From Chrysoporthe austroafricana (Eukaryota > Ascomycota > Sordariomycetes > Diaporthales > Cryphonectriaceae): a DNA stretch of 64,000 bases. The notes below the pieces were generated by a model. It ran no database searches. It was not told where the DNA came from and saw nothing but the letters and a program-made list of their open reading frames with translations. Below, piece by piece: positions 1-11,099 of the stretch. A program made the translations under genes and the position numbers. The stretch covers positions 682,001 to 746,000 of the forward strand of contig JYIP02000003.1 in assembly GCA_001051155.2 (NCBI GenBank), given 5' to 3'. Positions within the stretch are counted from its first letter, which is position 1. Each line of letters begins with the position of its first letter.

Positions 1-690
1 GGCGCGCATCTCGGGCCAGTGCGAGGCCTCGGCGACGAGATCGGCGAGGGAGTCGGAGCCGTCCTCCTTGGAGCCCATCCTCCACGCCACATAGCCGCCG
101 AACAAGCTGCGGCAGGCGGACCCGGAACCCTGGCGGGCGATTAGGCTGAGCTCGGCCGGCGAGTCGGGGAGCTCGTACAGGTCCGCGACGGCGCGGACAA
201 AGGCGGCAAAGCCGGCAGCAGAGGAGGCGAGGCCGGCGGCAGTGGGGAAGTTGTTCTCGGAGACGAGGCGGAGGGGCATGGCCGACAGCCTGGGCAGGGA
301 CGGGTCGGCTGCCTCGAGGGCGGCGCGGCGGGCACGGAGGGCGCGGAAGCATGCTTGGGTGCGGGCACCGGTGACGTCGGAAGGCGAGCCGTTGAGGAGG
401 AGGGAGTCCTCGCCGGCTGGGTAGGAGGCGCTGCAGGAGGCGGTGGTGAGGGTGCGGAGGTCGGACTGCGCCAGGGTGACGGAGAGGGAGGAGTTGGTGG
501 GCAGGTTGAGCTTGGGATCACGCTTGCCCCAGTACCTAGATGGGCCGAAACAAGCTGTCAGTACGTGGCGGGAGGGGCAAGGAGCGGGTGAGCCTGCCAG
601 GCCGGCAAGCAAGCAGAGTAAGGCATACTTGACGACGGCGATGTTGACCGGAGCAGTGGTGCTCGCTCGGTATACCCTGTCCTCCGCCAT
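1..690 (-). CDS. MVD1: Diphosphomevalonate decarboxylase (5' part, cut by window edge)
   Basis: Converts mevalonate diphosphate to isopentenyl diphosphate with ATP, the last step of the mevalonate branch that feeds sterol synthesis. ATG at 690; exon 1 is 690..629, intron 628..536 (GT...CTAG), and exon 2 runs from 535 off the left end, giving 199 residues in the window against about 400 for the family. Splicing joins NIAVVK to YWGKRD, the N-terminal family signature. Further on are LNLPTNSSLSVTL, the GHMP-kinase ATP loop FPTAAGLASSAAGFAAF and SGSACRSLFGGYVAW. The reading frame is open from the intron to the window edge. The protein starts MAEDRVYRASTTAPV with no targeting peptide, consistent with a cytosolic enzyme. 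Assignment is firm; only the C-terminal half is unseen. Confidence 0.93.
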   Translation of the reverse strand, partial: MAEDRVYRASTTAPVNIAVVKYALLCLLAGLAGSPAPCPSRHVLTACFGPSRYWGKRDPKLNLPTNSSLSVTLAQSDLRTLTTASCSASYPAGEDSLLLNGSPSDVTGARTQACFRALRARRAALEAADPSLPRLSAMPLRLVSENNFPTAAGLASSAAGFAAFVRAVADLYELPDSPAELSLIARQGSGSACRSLFGGYVAWRMGSKEDGSDSLADLVAEASHWPEMRA

Positions 691-1982
691 CTTTCTTTCT
701 TCCTTTCTGTGTTTCTTTTTCTCTCGTAGCTAATCGAGGTCGAGACAGTTAGGGTGCTAGAGGCGTGTTCACGGCAAGAAGCACGGCTGAGGCGCTACAC
801 GGAGAGACTGGAGGGAGGGACAGGAAAGATGTGGTGGAGGTGGCAGATGGACGTTGCTGCGACGGGGAGCATGGGCGGGTCACCGTGTACCGTATTTCTG
901 GAGGTGGAGGATGGTGGGGTCGACCTCAAATTCGCCGGACCCATATCGTGCACTGCGTACTATCCACTATCCACTGGGTACCCAGTACTGACCAAGCCGC
1001 CACAGAAACCCCCCCCCCCCAAAACTACTATGGTACATACTGTAAGTACTTGGGCAGTTGGCTGGCTGCTACCAGCATATTATATGCCCTCACGATAACT
1101 GTGCATCTACTTCTGATGACCTGAGGTGTTGCAGCCTCCAGGAGCCTGTCCACCTCCGTCATCTTATCGACTCCCACGGTCCGAGAACGCGAAGCTCTAC
1201 AGCATTACACGCAATGGCCTCAGCGGTTGACTGCGAATTTGTGGCGCGTCTCGTTGCTATCACTGACACCATCCCCTCAGGCAGACTACTAATCCCCTCC
1301 CGCGCCGTTTGTCTCGGGCTTCAGCACTAGTCTCGATGCGAGGTCGACACATTTCTTGTCTGTCTCCTCTAGGAGTGGATCATCGTTTCCTGGACCCGTG
1401 CTACCTGGACGCTATGCAGCTCCCCTCCCATGCACCTTCTGCCGACCGCTGTCCACTCTTTCTGCAGTAGCCTGGTCATAGTACGCGAGGAGACGAAAGC
1501 CCATACCATACGAGCAGGGCACACTTGCGAGAGAGACTGGTGGACTGCTAGCCAGTCTAGATGATGTACAGTCCAATGAAGGCCTGGCTGAGAATGTGAG
1601 AACGTGCACGAATTAAGACCCACAAATAGCAGCGAGCTCATAGAGGGGCGTCGAGCTATAGGGCCAGGAATCATCATGTGCGTGGTCAGAAGTCGTCAAG
1701 GAATTGAGGTCATTTAATTATATTAGAAGAACATATTCGTACAGTAATACATCACCCAGTCACTAGCAGACTACAGCGCTTGGCCGAAATAGGAGAGAAA
1801 TAGTGCCAAGACTCTATCCCAGTCCTGTCGGGCATGACGCTTGACCGATTTGAGGGCGATAAAAGCCCGTCGCTTTTTGGGGCTTCAGCCGCCAACTATC
1901 GCGGAAAAATGGCACGAAATCGGATATAGCATCACGAACAGGCAAGGGCAGAGCAGGGGCACGCATGGGCATCGACAGCGCC
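691..1982. other. Intergenic, no gene recognised
   Basis: Upstream of the decarboxylase and downstream of the kinase-like gene. It holds a C10 tract near 1011-1020, followed by AAAA, and scattered short open frames with no family resemblance. A C/T-rich patch just before position 690 is probably the 5' UTR of the decarboxylase, read on the minus strand as A/G-rich. Confidence 0.5.
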
Positions 1983-4190
1983 TCAGTCCGTACTGGTATT
2001 CTCAGCTAGGGATTGCCCCCCCTGGCCCGCCGCCGCGGCTGATCCCCCCGGCCCGCCCCGTCCCAAGCGCCGGAGAGCATTCGCGACCTTATCGATCCAC
2101 GCCTGCTTTTTGTCATCGCACCTCCCGATCCTGTGCACCTCCAAGTCCACCAGCTGCAGCATCCACTCGAGCCTGGTCATCCGTGCGCCCCACGGGGGGG
2201 TGACCCAGGAAGAACTCGGATCGTGGCAGAAATCCTCCGGTTCACCCCAGCTAGTTGGCCATTCCGATCCGACGCAAGACATGGGGAGGGTGGTGGGTAT
2301 GTACGCCGCCATGTTTCTCTGAATGGCAGTGTGCGTGATGTCGTCGTCGCAGGTGTGATTCCCCAGTAGCAGCCACTCTGGATGCGGAAACCGACCGGCG
2401 GCCAGTACGAGATTGAGATCCTCTTCGGAAAAAATATGTGAAACGTGCGGGTAGGAGACAAGGATATCGGGCAAGGCTACCACGTTCTCCCAGTCGATTA
2501 CAGCGGCGAGCTGGCATCGGGGGCGTAGGCACTCCAGACAGTGGTCGCCCTCTTGCTGTTGCTGCTGACAGTTGTGGTCTTCGGTCTGGGCATGCTTGCT
2601 GCAGGGCACACTGCCGAGGGGAGTGCTGTGCACGAGAACATTCCCACCATGCAAGTCGCCATGGTATATGTGTGTAGTGATGGCATTACTGGCAGATGGG
2701 CTCAGTTCCGAGCTCGAGTGTGAGTCTCCTGTGCGACGTCGTTGTTGTTCCTGTCGACTGGACTCCGCTATGAGATACGGGATGATGACCTCACGTAGCT
2801 GGGACACAAGGTGACGGATTCTGTCCATGTGCTCAGGGAGATACCACGGTTCCTCCTCGTCGCTGCTGTCACCGTGAGGCTTTACAGTGTCAGGATCCAC
2901 GCGCAGCTCCATGTCCGCGGCCTCGTGTAGCCAGACCTCTAGATACGCGTTCAAGTAATCTTCGAGGCTCGCAAAAGGACCACGGGTCAGCTTGGCCTTG
3001 CCGCAAAAGCCTGAGGTCCGGCCGCCACGGCCGTTGCCGTCCCCATCATCGCCAGTATTATCACTGTGATCGTGATACAATAGGCGGCGCTTGACCACGA
3101 AGAAAGGTGATGATAGTGGGCCAATGAAGAAGTCATGGCCCTCGTGGTCCCAATAGATACTCCCAATCTTATCGAAAGCACGGCGACTCAGCGCCTGCAT
3201 GCGGCACGACAAATCCTTACCGAGTGCATTCAATTCGGTCCAGTCGATCGTATCAGTGCGATGAACTTTGTCGAAGAAAGCGTCATTTGCAGCGTACTTG
3301 AAGTCCGTGAGGTTCTGACCGTCGCCAACCTTTTCCATCAGCGACCACTCGAGGCCGAGCTGGTTGTTGGTGCCAGACGAGTCGTACATGTATACGGTCG
3401 GCACGGGGATGCCTTGTGTCCGAGCAAAGTGCATAGCTGCCATTTCGGCCTCTGTCTTGTAGTATGGATCCACAGGCATGGTCAGGCGCAGGAGGACCTC
3501 GGGTGGGACGCGTGCGAGAGGTGGTCGATGAGAGCTGGCCTGCACCGTGTGGTCCCACTGCTCAAGTTGAGGTGGAAGTTGGGTTCCATCTTGATGAGGT
3601 GGAGGGTGAGAAGCACACTCGCCGCGCCTTTCCGAGTCGTGACCAGCGTCTACATCTTCTGTGGATTTGTTTTTGTGGTCGCTGTCGCTCCGACCGCTGC
3701 TGCCATTGCCAAGGCTAGAGGAGTAGCAGCGGCAACGGAGCAGGAAGATGCAATTGAAACGACCACCGGAAAATGTCGAGATGCTAGCTGCAGTTGTTGA
3801 TGTGGGTGCGAGTGTGGCTGTGGGTGTGGCCGTTACCGTGGCTGCCTCGAAGCAGCTTGGAAGAAGGCCCTTGCAGACAAGTTCATCTACAAGACGAGCT
3901 GCATGTTCTGGCCCAGGTTTAGGGGACCAGTCAGGGACCCACCGGCCACGTGGCACGTAGCAGAAATCATCAGGTCTCCAATTAACCCAGCGAGTCATCT
4001 GGTCATAGGCCTCTTTGCGGGATGGGATGGAGGGGGAGGATGTTGGCACACGGAAGGGGAAAGGGCAGGCCAAGTGTTTGGTGGTGTCGCTGTCGACTTC
4101 GGTGTTGAGTAGTGTCAATGATGTTCTCAATGACAATGAAGGCGAGGATGGGGGAGATCCTCCTGTCGAGGGTGGGGTCTGGGTCGCCAT
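1983..4190 (-). CDS. APH-type phosphotransferase/kinase-like protein
   Basis: Uninterrupted 735-residue frame with no intron. The C-terminal two thirds has the protein-kinase-like fold of aminoglycoside phosphotransferases: TEAEMAAMHFARTQGIPVPTVY (nucleotide-lobe helix and hinge region), the catalytic-loop motif HGDLHGGNVLV with H510, D512 and N517, and the metal-binding IDWE motif with D566 (the DFG equivalent). The N-terminal 70 residues are Ser/Pro-rich. Low-complexity inserts (His/Asp/Ser, poly-Gln, Glu-Glu-Gln-rich) interrupt the domain, as is common in fungal members. Such proteins are abundant in filamentous fungi and their substrates are mostly unknown, so no substrate is proposed. 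The start ATG at 4190 follows immediately on a 22-bp repeat array (4213..4299). Catalytic residues are intact, so an active enzyme is plausible. Confidence 0.8.
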   Translation of the reverse strand: MATQTPPSTGGSPPSSPSLSLRTSLTLLNTEVDSDTTKHLACPFPFRVPTSSPSIPSRKEAYDQMTRWVNWRPDDFCYVPRGRWVPDWSPKPGPEHAARLVDELVCKGLLPSCFEAATVTATPTATLAPTSTTAASISTFSGGRFNCIFLLRCRCYSSSLGNGSSGRSDSDHKNKSTEDVDAGHDSERRGECASHPPPHQDGTQLPPQLEQWDHTVQASSHRPPLARVPPEVLLRLTMPVDPYYKTEAEMAAMHFARTQGIPVPTVYMYDSSGTNNQLGLEWSLMEKVGDGQNLTDFKYAANDAFFDKVHRTDTIDWTELNALGKDLSCRMQALSRRAFDKIGSIYWDHEGHDFFIGPLSSPFFVVKRRLLYHDHSDNTGDDGDGNGRGGRTSGFCGKAKLTRGPFASLEDYLNAYLEVWLHEAADMELRVDPDTVKPHGDSSDEEEPWYLPEHMDRIRHLVSQLREVIIPYLIAESSRQEQQRRRTGDSHSSSELSPSASNAITTHIYHGDLHGGNVLVHSTPLGSVPCSKHAQTEDHNCQQQQQEGDHCLECLRPRCQLAAVIDWENVVALPDILVSYPHVSHIFSEEDLNLVLAAGRFPHPEWLLLGNHTCDDDITHTAIQRNMAAYIPTTLPMSCVGSEWPTSWGEPEDFCHDPSSSWVTPPWGARMTRLEWMLQLVDLEVHRIGRCDDKKQAWIDKVANALRRLGRGGPGGSAAAAGQGGQSLAENTSTD

Positions 4191-4212
4191 GGCTGTGATG
4201 AAAATGCACAGC

Positions 4213-4299
4213 GTAGTAGACGTCAGGGTGTATGGTAGTAGACGTCAGGGTATATGGTAGTAGACGTCAGAGTGTATGGTAGTAGACGTTAGGTGTATG
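4213..4299. repeat. 22-bp tandem repeat, four copies, each with GACGTY
   Basis: Four head-to-tail copies of a unit reading GTAGTAGACGTCAGGGTGTATG: 4213-4234, 4235-4256, 4257-4278, and a 21-bp fourth copy at 4279-4299 in which the core is GACGTT. It starts 23 bp upstream of the kinase-like ATG (minus strand), so it lies in its promoter or 5' UTR. GACGTC is a palindrome with the ACGT core bound by bZIP proteins; a regulatory role is inference. Confidence 0.85.
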
Positions 4300-4977
4300 G
4301 TCGGGATGACGAGACTCTGCTGTTATGAGGGCAAGTGTTGTTTGCGTATTGGGAAGGGAAAGGTTGTTTGTGTATTACCAAGGGAAAAGTTGTTTGTGTG
4401 CTATTTGTAATGACAGAAACTGAGCAGATGCCCGGGTTCTGATGACCTTAAGTACCCGATATCTATTGCAAAGCTCCTTGTGCCATGAAGATGTTAACGT
4501 GGTTGTTATTTATGATGGTAAGAAGAAGTCCACCGGCACCTCTCAATGTTACTCTCGCTGCTCATTCACGTAACTGGCTACACGGAATATGGTTCCCAAA
4601 ATGAATGTATTGTAACTTAGGACTGTACTTCTCTTCTGTAGTCCAAGACAGAGCTACCGCATTTGCAAGACAATCTTTTTTTTTTTTTTTTTTGGGAGTT
4701 TTTTCTGAGTTTTTTTTTGAGTTTTTTTTGAGTTTTTTTTTTTTGGAAGGTGGTAAAGGATGAAAGAAACTCGCATCTAACCTAATAAATCACACGTCCT
4801 GTTGCTGATTAGCCTCCTGTAGATGACGCTGGATAGCATATGATGGGGACCCTTGATCTTACCATCCCGCAGCGCCCTCGGTGGCATAGTGTTGGCTTTC
4901 CCCAGGGCCTGTCGTGTCTCCTTGACTGCGCCTCAGACTGCGCCTCCGACTGCCCCATCCACCCTCTACCACCACAT
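4300..4977. other. Intergenic with T-rich tract
   Basis: No gene seen. Between about 4675 and 4745 is a run of T tracts separated by GAG (GAGTTTTTTTT repeated), a simple low-complexity sequence. The rest shows no recognisable motif. Confidence 0.5.
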
Positions 4978-5516
4978 CTAGGCGACCGTTCCGTCAGGCT
5001 GCAGCGTAGCTTTCGTCACGGTGGGAGTATTGTCGTCTGTCGTGCTGCACCGATCGACAGTTTCGAGCAGGAGCCGGAACAGGTCATCACGATTCGCGAC
5101 CACGATATCCTTGCCGCCTCCGGTGGTCTGGTTGGGGTTGGAAATGTGCAGCGATCCAATGGCCAATCTGTCTGCAGGTGTGTCCAGCATACTCCCCCCC
5201 CCGCAGCCGAGGATGCACACCGTGAGGACCACGCTGTCAGTGACCTATAACGTTGCAGAGCAAATTAGCATGAAACAGAATAATGAAGGGGAGGGGGTGA
5301 CATATGAGAAGCCATGTCTCGAGAAGGTACAAGACTTACCCGATGATGACCGTGTGCAATGACAAATCCGTCCCGGCTGAGGTCGTTTTGGGGGTAGAGA
5401 TCGCGATGCTTTCCATCTGTGGGCGGGAGCCATGTGTTCCCCTCCAGTCTGGTCAGGATGGCCTTCTCATTGCCCTCCAGCCACTTGTAGGCCTTCTTCG
5501 CTTGAGCCTTGGACAT
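4978..5516 (-). CDS. Hypothetical small protein, two exons, 147 aa
   Basis: Start ATG at 5516 (MSKAQAKKAYKWLEGNEKAI), exon 1 5516..5340, intron 5339..5245 with donor GTAAGT and acceptor TATAG, exon 2 5244..4978 ending in TAG. Both junctions are phase 0 and the joined frame is open for 147 residues. Exon 1 encodes a Lys/Glu/Trp-rich helix and a segment ending GFVIAHGHHR; exon 2 encodes SVVLTVCILGCGGGSMLD followed by a segment rich in Asp, Thr and Asn. No signal peptide or known domain is recognised. The strong splice signals and shared coding character on both sides support a real gene; the function is unknown. The exact start is uncertain because the frame stays open upstream. Confidence 0.5.
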
Positions 5517-5789
5517 CTTGCTCCGTGACAGACAGATCAGATGCAATCTTAGCCTTGATAGACTGTGGGGGACAGAAAGACAGTGTGCGTTTGGCGAATG
5601 GGATCTGAGTTGGAACTTAGAAGTCTTGATCTCTCCTTGTCTGGTGTGGCTGCATCTTCGATCTGAGCACCTCACTAGGGAGGAATCTCAGTGCATTAAG
5701 TGTTCAAGACAAGTGCTTCTTTGCCAGGCGGAACGCATGGCGGTGAGTCATTGTAGAAATTCGCAAACAGTTTTGTTTCCTATGTGATT

Positions 5790-6275
5790 GAAAGGTACGT
5801 TTGTCTGTTTGAATGCAGACAATCGCAGAGCTCACCGCCCATAGCAATTTCATATGGTTTGGTGGGTATAGCAAATACTTTGGCTGGAAGAGTCGACAAC
5901 TTGACCTCGGTTGAGATTCTCTCAGGCGAGTCGAGAGCTCGATATCGTTTGAAGTCCTCTCGGACGAGCCAAAAAGTATGTAATCGTCCTTTGAAGTTTT
6001 GGTCTTCTGTATCTTTGATTACTAGAGCACAGTGGGTACGAGCAATATTGTGCATAGCATTCCATCCGATGAAATGTGCCTTTCAAAAGTAAGCGTAAAG
6101 GCTCCATCTAATCTTTCATCTCGCGCATGTTCCTTTATAGTAGACGGCTGCAATATGTCGTCCTGGCAAAGCACTTTGTCCAGAAATCTCAAGTCTAAGT
6201 CTGTTAGACCTCTCAGAGCTTGTGGAATAGGTAGCAGGCCCTTCTTCAACTGCGTTAGCTCCCGGAAAATCTCGA
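5790..6275 (-). pseudogene. Possible decayed coding relic, unknown family
   Basis: On the minus strand two adjacent segments look coding but are not joined in one frame. One reads LLPIPQALRGLTDLDLRFLD and continues to about 6090; the other starts near GWNAMHNIARTHCALVIKD at about 6070 and continues to 5790. In the second frame a TGA falls at the junction. An unrecognised intron could reconcile them, but no clear donor and acceptor pair is visible. I do not recognise the family. This is weak evidence, based on amino-acid composition and frame length only. Confidence 0.22.
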
Positions 6276-6279
6276 AATA

Positions 6280-8266
6280 CTAGCCTAGCGGTGTAATGAC
6301 TACCGAACTTAGATAGCAGGTGCTGTGGCAGCGTAGTTTGTAGTAAATTGAGTAGATATGCGAATCGGGTTTTGAAGCACGGCGACAAGATACTTGGACG
6401 TCGACTCTGCAAGAAGAAACCTCTACCCCCTGAAGGCTTCGGCACTTTCTACCGGCACAAAAATCTCTAGTTGGGGGCGGGGGCGGGTAGAGGTTATGTG
6501 CTGTTGATACAAGGTATGCTAAGAAGTAGGTTCGTACAAAGTGTGAAGTAGTCAAAGGCGATAATTAAGGCGAGAACTTCAATAAGCACATCAGCCTCGT
6601 AAATTGAGTATATTTTGAACACTAGCTCGCTCTCCAACTCATCCTCTCTGGCACTTCGAATTGCAAAGCGCGTTATACTGCAGGCTCGGTCGCCATAGTC
6701 CTGAGGAAAGCCAACGACGGTTTGATCTCATCGCATCATCTTGTATTATACCTACTGTAGAAACTTCAAGGCGTTAGATAAGCGCTTTATATTCCGCTGA
6801 CAAGTGCGTCTGCACAATACCCATTGTTCTCTCAGTTGAATCTTTCATGTGTCAAGGACTTATGATCGAGCACACCTGCTCACTTATTTTAGGAAGCATG
6901 AAGGTGGAATACCTAGGTGCTTTCGGCCTTTCATCGAGGTCGGCATGCCTCCCGGTGGGACCCGCCCGTAGGTAGCTCAAAGCTCCGTATGGCGCTTTTC
7001 GCTTCTGCCGCCCCAACCCCAACCTGTCTGGTTCTAATTGCAAACCAATGTGATGAGGCGCCGTGGCTCTATCCTTTCGGCATTGCGTCTATAATCCTTC
7101 TCGCATCATGCTAACTACTGCTGCGGAAGCCAGGCATCGAACTGCGTTGCCGTTCGCGACGGGGCGCGAACGGTCAAGCGAAGCAAGGCTGATATTAGGT
7201 AAGCTACTTTCTGGTCAAAGCCACCCTCGCATGGCGACTCATCGGCGAGGCCGGACCAGGCATTTGTTCAATTGAGCAGAGGGCAAAAACGTCCGAGCCC
7301 CGGGCGACATCTCGGTAAATCAGTCGCGGTGATCTGCGAAAGCTCGTAGGGCCATGGATACAAGAGGTCATTGCGTGGGCTCCATAGGCTCTCAACCTAG
7401 ACGCTCCTCAGGGGACAATCGAGGCCACAGCCTGGCCACCGGACGTCGGCTGATCGGCCCTCACCCCTGAGCCTCGCCCTGTTGGAATAAAGAATCGTCG
7501 TGGCGCAGCATTACGCAACCCCATTCGGTGCATCGAAAATTTCCCCCCAGTGAAACTGTGCCGTGTAAGCAAGGCTTATGTGATCGGTGCGGTCTGCGGT
7601 ACACAATGGCCACGGGCGACGTGACCGTCTGCGAGGCGGTCTGGACGAAGAGGGCCGCCTCCGGAGGTTTGTTTGGGGGACAAGCTGATGCGCTCCCCTC
7701 AAGTTTGACAATAGTCTGCGCGTCGCAAGGTTGGCCATCAAGACGACGACCTTGACCGTTGTGGAAGCAGCTCTGAGAGACGCCCAAATTTAGCGAAGAC
7801 GTACCCACATCAATCAAATGAACCCCCGTCTTCTGCCAGGTGTGGACAGCTTGCCCCTTTGTGCGGTCCACTTGCAGCCAGTCATTCCGATTCAAGTTGC
7901 ATTGCCTGTGGTCATCCAGGCAATACGAGATCGCACGCTTCGGGAGATCAACAATTCCCCGTCGTCACGGGTGGACCGCGGCCAGACCTTGGTCGACCTT
8001 TGATGGCGTCAGAACAGATGGCCCTTAAAGGTGGCCTTGGGACGGCCTCTTCCAGCCCAGAGAGCGACCTCCTTCCACGCCCGCCTCTTCGTCACTCTTT
8101 GGGAAGACCTCATCCTCGGGCACGCACTCTTTTTTTGCTTTGCCCTGCTGCTAGTATATGGAATACTCTACCTCGTAATACATAACCTTCCGACACTCAT
8201 TTAGTCTCGTCTTTCTTTCCTGCCCTACCTGAGTCTTCATCAACACCCCTTTTTTTTACCGTCACA
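6280..8266. other. Intergenic, upstream of GH17 gene
   Basis: No convincing gene. A short perfect hairpin CGTTCGCG-ACGGGG-CGCGAACG lies near 7151-7172. Close to the GH17 start there is a TATA-like stretch (GTATATGGAATA, about 8153) and a pyrimidine-rich leader with T8 just before the ATG, which fits a fungal core promoter and 5' UTR. Confidence 0.4.
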
Positions 8267-9516
8267 ATGGTCTGCGTCAAGAAGACCGCCTCAGCAGTCG
8301 CTGCTGTGGCCACCACAGGAACATCCGTGTACGAGGCCTCTACCGGCGTTCCGACAGCCACATCCGCCTACCCACTCGCCACTCCGGCGACCCTTGTTGC
8401 CTCCAATTCCTCGTCTGCGAACACAACGTCTGCTGTTGCGACAGGGGCCGTGAGCGCCGCAAACTCCGGTATCAAGGGGTTCAACTACGCCGCCTTCTTC
8501 TTGGACTACACCGCAAAGAAGCAGTCCGATTTCGAGTATGAGTTCCAGCGTGCGCAGGAACTCACCAACACGTCCGGATGGACGAGTGCTCGTCTGTACA
8601 CCATGAGTGAGTATATCCTTACGATGCAGTCCCACCTGCCTGCGGCGATGCAGGGACCCGTTGATCGCCCGCCCCTACATGTGGGCTCGGATCTGACCTG
8701 ATCTGCAGTCCAGTACGACACCACCAGCGATCCGATCGAAGCCATCCCGGCTGCCATCTCCACAAACACCAGCCTCCTCCTGGGCCTGTGGGTGTCTGGC
8801 AGCACCTCGGCCATCACCAACGAGATTGCGGCCCTGCAAGCTGCAATTACCACGTACGGCACCGACTTCACCGACCTGGTCCAGGGCATCTCCGTGGGCA
8901 GTGAGGACCTGTACAGGGACGCCGAGGGCGATGCGAGCGACCCCGGCACCACTGTGGACAACCTCATCGACTATATCGCCCAAGTGCGCACCGCCATTGC
9001 CGGCACCGGCCTGGCCAGCGTCCCTGTTGGCCACGTGGACACCTATGACTCCTTTGAGAACGCTACCAACATCAAGATCATTGAGCACATCGACTGGATC
9101 GGTTTCGACGGTTACCCCTACTGGGAGAGCTCCAACGGCAACGCCATCGAGAACGCCCACGAGCTGTTCTACAACGGCCTGAACAAGACCAACGCCATCG
9201 CCCAGGGCAAGCCCGTCTGGGTCAGCGAGACTGGCTGGCCTGCGACCGGTGAGACTTACGGCGAGGCTGTGGCCAGCCCCGAGAACGCCCGAACCTACTG
9301 GAAGGAGATTGCCTGCGAGCTCGTCGCCTCCAACATCAACCTGTGGTGGTACGACCTGCAGGAGTCCCAGGAGGCCCAGGCGAACCCCGACTTTGGTATC
9401 TTCCCTGCCGGCGATCTGATGACCGTCGAGCAGAGATACGATCTCTCCTGCGTAAGTCTTTCTTTGCTCGTACGATATCCAGGCTCGCGGAGCGCACGCT
9501 AACTCTGGCGCAGTAA
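8267..9516 (+). CDS. GH17 family glucan 1,3-beta-glucosidase-like protein
   Basis: Glycoside hydrolase family 17 acts on or remodels beta-1,3-glucan of the cell wall. Exons are 8267..8606, 8709..9451 and 9514..9516; the first intron starts GTGAGT and ends TGCAG, the second starts GTAAGT and ends CGCAG, and the last exon is only the stop codon TAA. The product is 361 residues. Splicing restores the family segment SARLYTMIQYDT. The acid/base is probably E179 (ISVGSEDLYR) and the nucleophile E287 (VWVSETGWP), both present. Residues 1-70 are Ser/Thr/Ala-rich and resemble the linker of cell-wall members, but no strong signal peptide is seen: MVCVKKTASAVAAVATTG is only weakly hydrophobic. No GPI signal is visible, since the protein ends RYDLSC. 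If intron 2 were retained the frame would add 17 residues and stop at 9502. Confidence 0.9.
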
Positions 9517-11099
9517 ATGAGCTGAGAGGCCGGTCGCCAATTTTGACCTCGTTGAGAAGATAGATTTCTTTCTTGCTGGGTTTTGGGCATGTCGAGGGGA
9601 CGTTGCCCCAATTCCTAGGTATCCAATTGAAGCTTAGCCTGCTCACAGACCACGTCCCGTTCGGCATCTGCGACAGTAGTGATGTGGTTCCGATATGAAT
9701 GGCCGATCTCGATGCATCCGCTGTTGAGACCTGACATCGACTTCGTGAGCTGACCTCCGCCGCGGAGACTCATCGGCAGGCTGCCGTACCGAGGAGCCGT
9801 GGATGCATTGCCCAGCACAGCGGCGCCAACCAGTATGCATGTGCGTGCAGTGGGTCGGCGGTCGCGTGCGTGAGCCCTCGATCTCGGCCGCGTGCGTGGC
9901 CATAAGGACTCATCACATGTATCCCTTGAACAGACGTTGGCGCCTACGCGTCCCCGCGCCCCCTCCCCCCAAAAAAAAAAAACTTAGGTAATTAGGCCGG
10001 CCGGCTCTCGTCGCTTTCTCGGCGAAATGCTTCAATCTCTTAGCCCCCGGCAGCCTCAGGCCCGAAGAACTCGGCTGCAATACCATGCAAGTTGATTCCC
10101 TGCGAGACCACCTGGGCCACCGTACCCTGCCATGCCTGCGCCCCCCTATGCGATAATTTTTCTTTGCTTTTCTTTTTCTACTTTGAACCCCCCTCTTATG
10201 TAACGTGCCAGCTCGTTGGCTGGCTCCTGCGCTGCGCATGGGGCGCCCAGGTACTTGGCGTGCGTCATTCTGGGGCGTTCCCAGCGCAGATCTGCCTTAC
10301 ACTACTAAGGCAGCAGACATGAACCTGGGGAGACACTGAGAGGTACAGTAATGTCGACACCAGTAATTCACATGTTCATATTTCAGCCTACCGCAAGTCC
10401 CAGGCAGGCAGAATCACTCTGCCCGCGGGGCGCAACAGCGCCCGCAGCCGTTCCCAGAGGAGCTCGACGTCTCAATGCGGGTGCCAGGAAACAAAACAGC
10501 ATCTGGGCTGAAGGATTGAGATCCCTTCCGTTTTCAAAGAGGGGACGGGACGGGGGGCCGTGCTCTGCGATGGGCGTGCTAACAGGCCTGCGCACGAGGC
10601 GGGTGGCGTCCTGTTAGTCCTGCTAACGGGCGAGGAGCGATTCCTACATGCGACACACCGGGGCATATCGTGGGGCGGCGTGGGCGGATAAGCCCCAAGG
10701 CTCGACATTCGAGCGAATCAGCGACTCCGCGGCGGCTCGCCTCACCGGGGCTAACCAGGTTCACGCATGCAGTGCTCCGCTTACTTGCTGCTGCATGTAC
10801 GGTAGAGAGTCCTTGGTCACGCTGGGTATTTCTCGATAAAGACGAAACCGGCTGGTCGGTACTGTGGTATAAGGTGCGACCTTCGCCCCAGCCTAGCCTA
10901 GAAATCACATGGGTTACACATCTTCTCGTTCTCGTCCTCCTCGTCCTCGTCCTCGTCCTCCCCTCCCCCCTCCTCTCGAAGCGGCCTCGCCATCTGCCTT
11001 CGCGGCCGGCTGTCTTGCGAGCCCAGAATTACAGATCCGTCGCCCGGCCGACCATCACACCCTTCTGCGCCAACAGTATCGCGCGCACATGTCGCCGCC
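9517..11099. other. Intergenic, permease promoter region
   Basis: No gene recognised. It contains C/A homopolymers near 9958-9982 and a TCGTCCTCGTCC-type pyrimidine repeat at about 10923-10980, just upstream of the permease ATG, probably its 5' UTR. Confidence 0.45.

Noticed and set aside
7151..7172. Hairpin CGTTCGCG...CGCGAACG
   Set aside because: A perfect but short hairpin with no T tract or gene end nearby; could be chance.
7461..7895. Minus-strand 144-codon frame with several Cys
   Set aside because: No signal peptide, splice partner or known family; it lies in the GH17 upstream region. Too weak to call.
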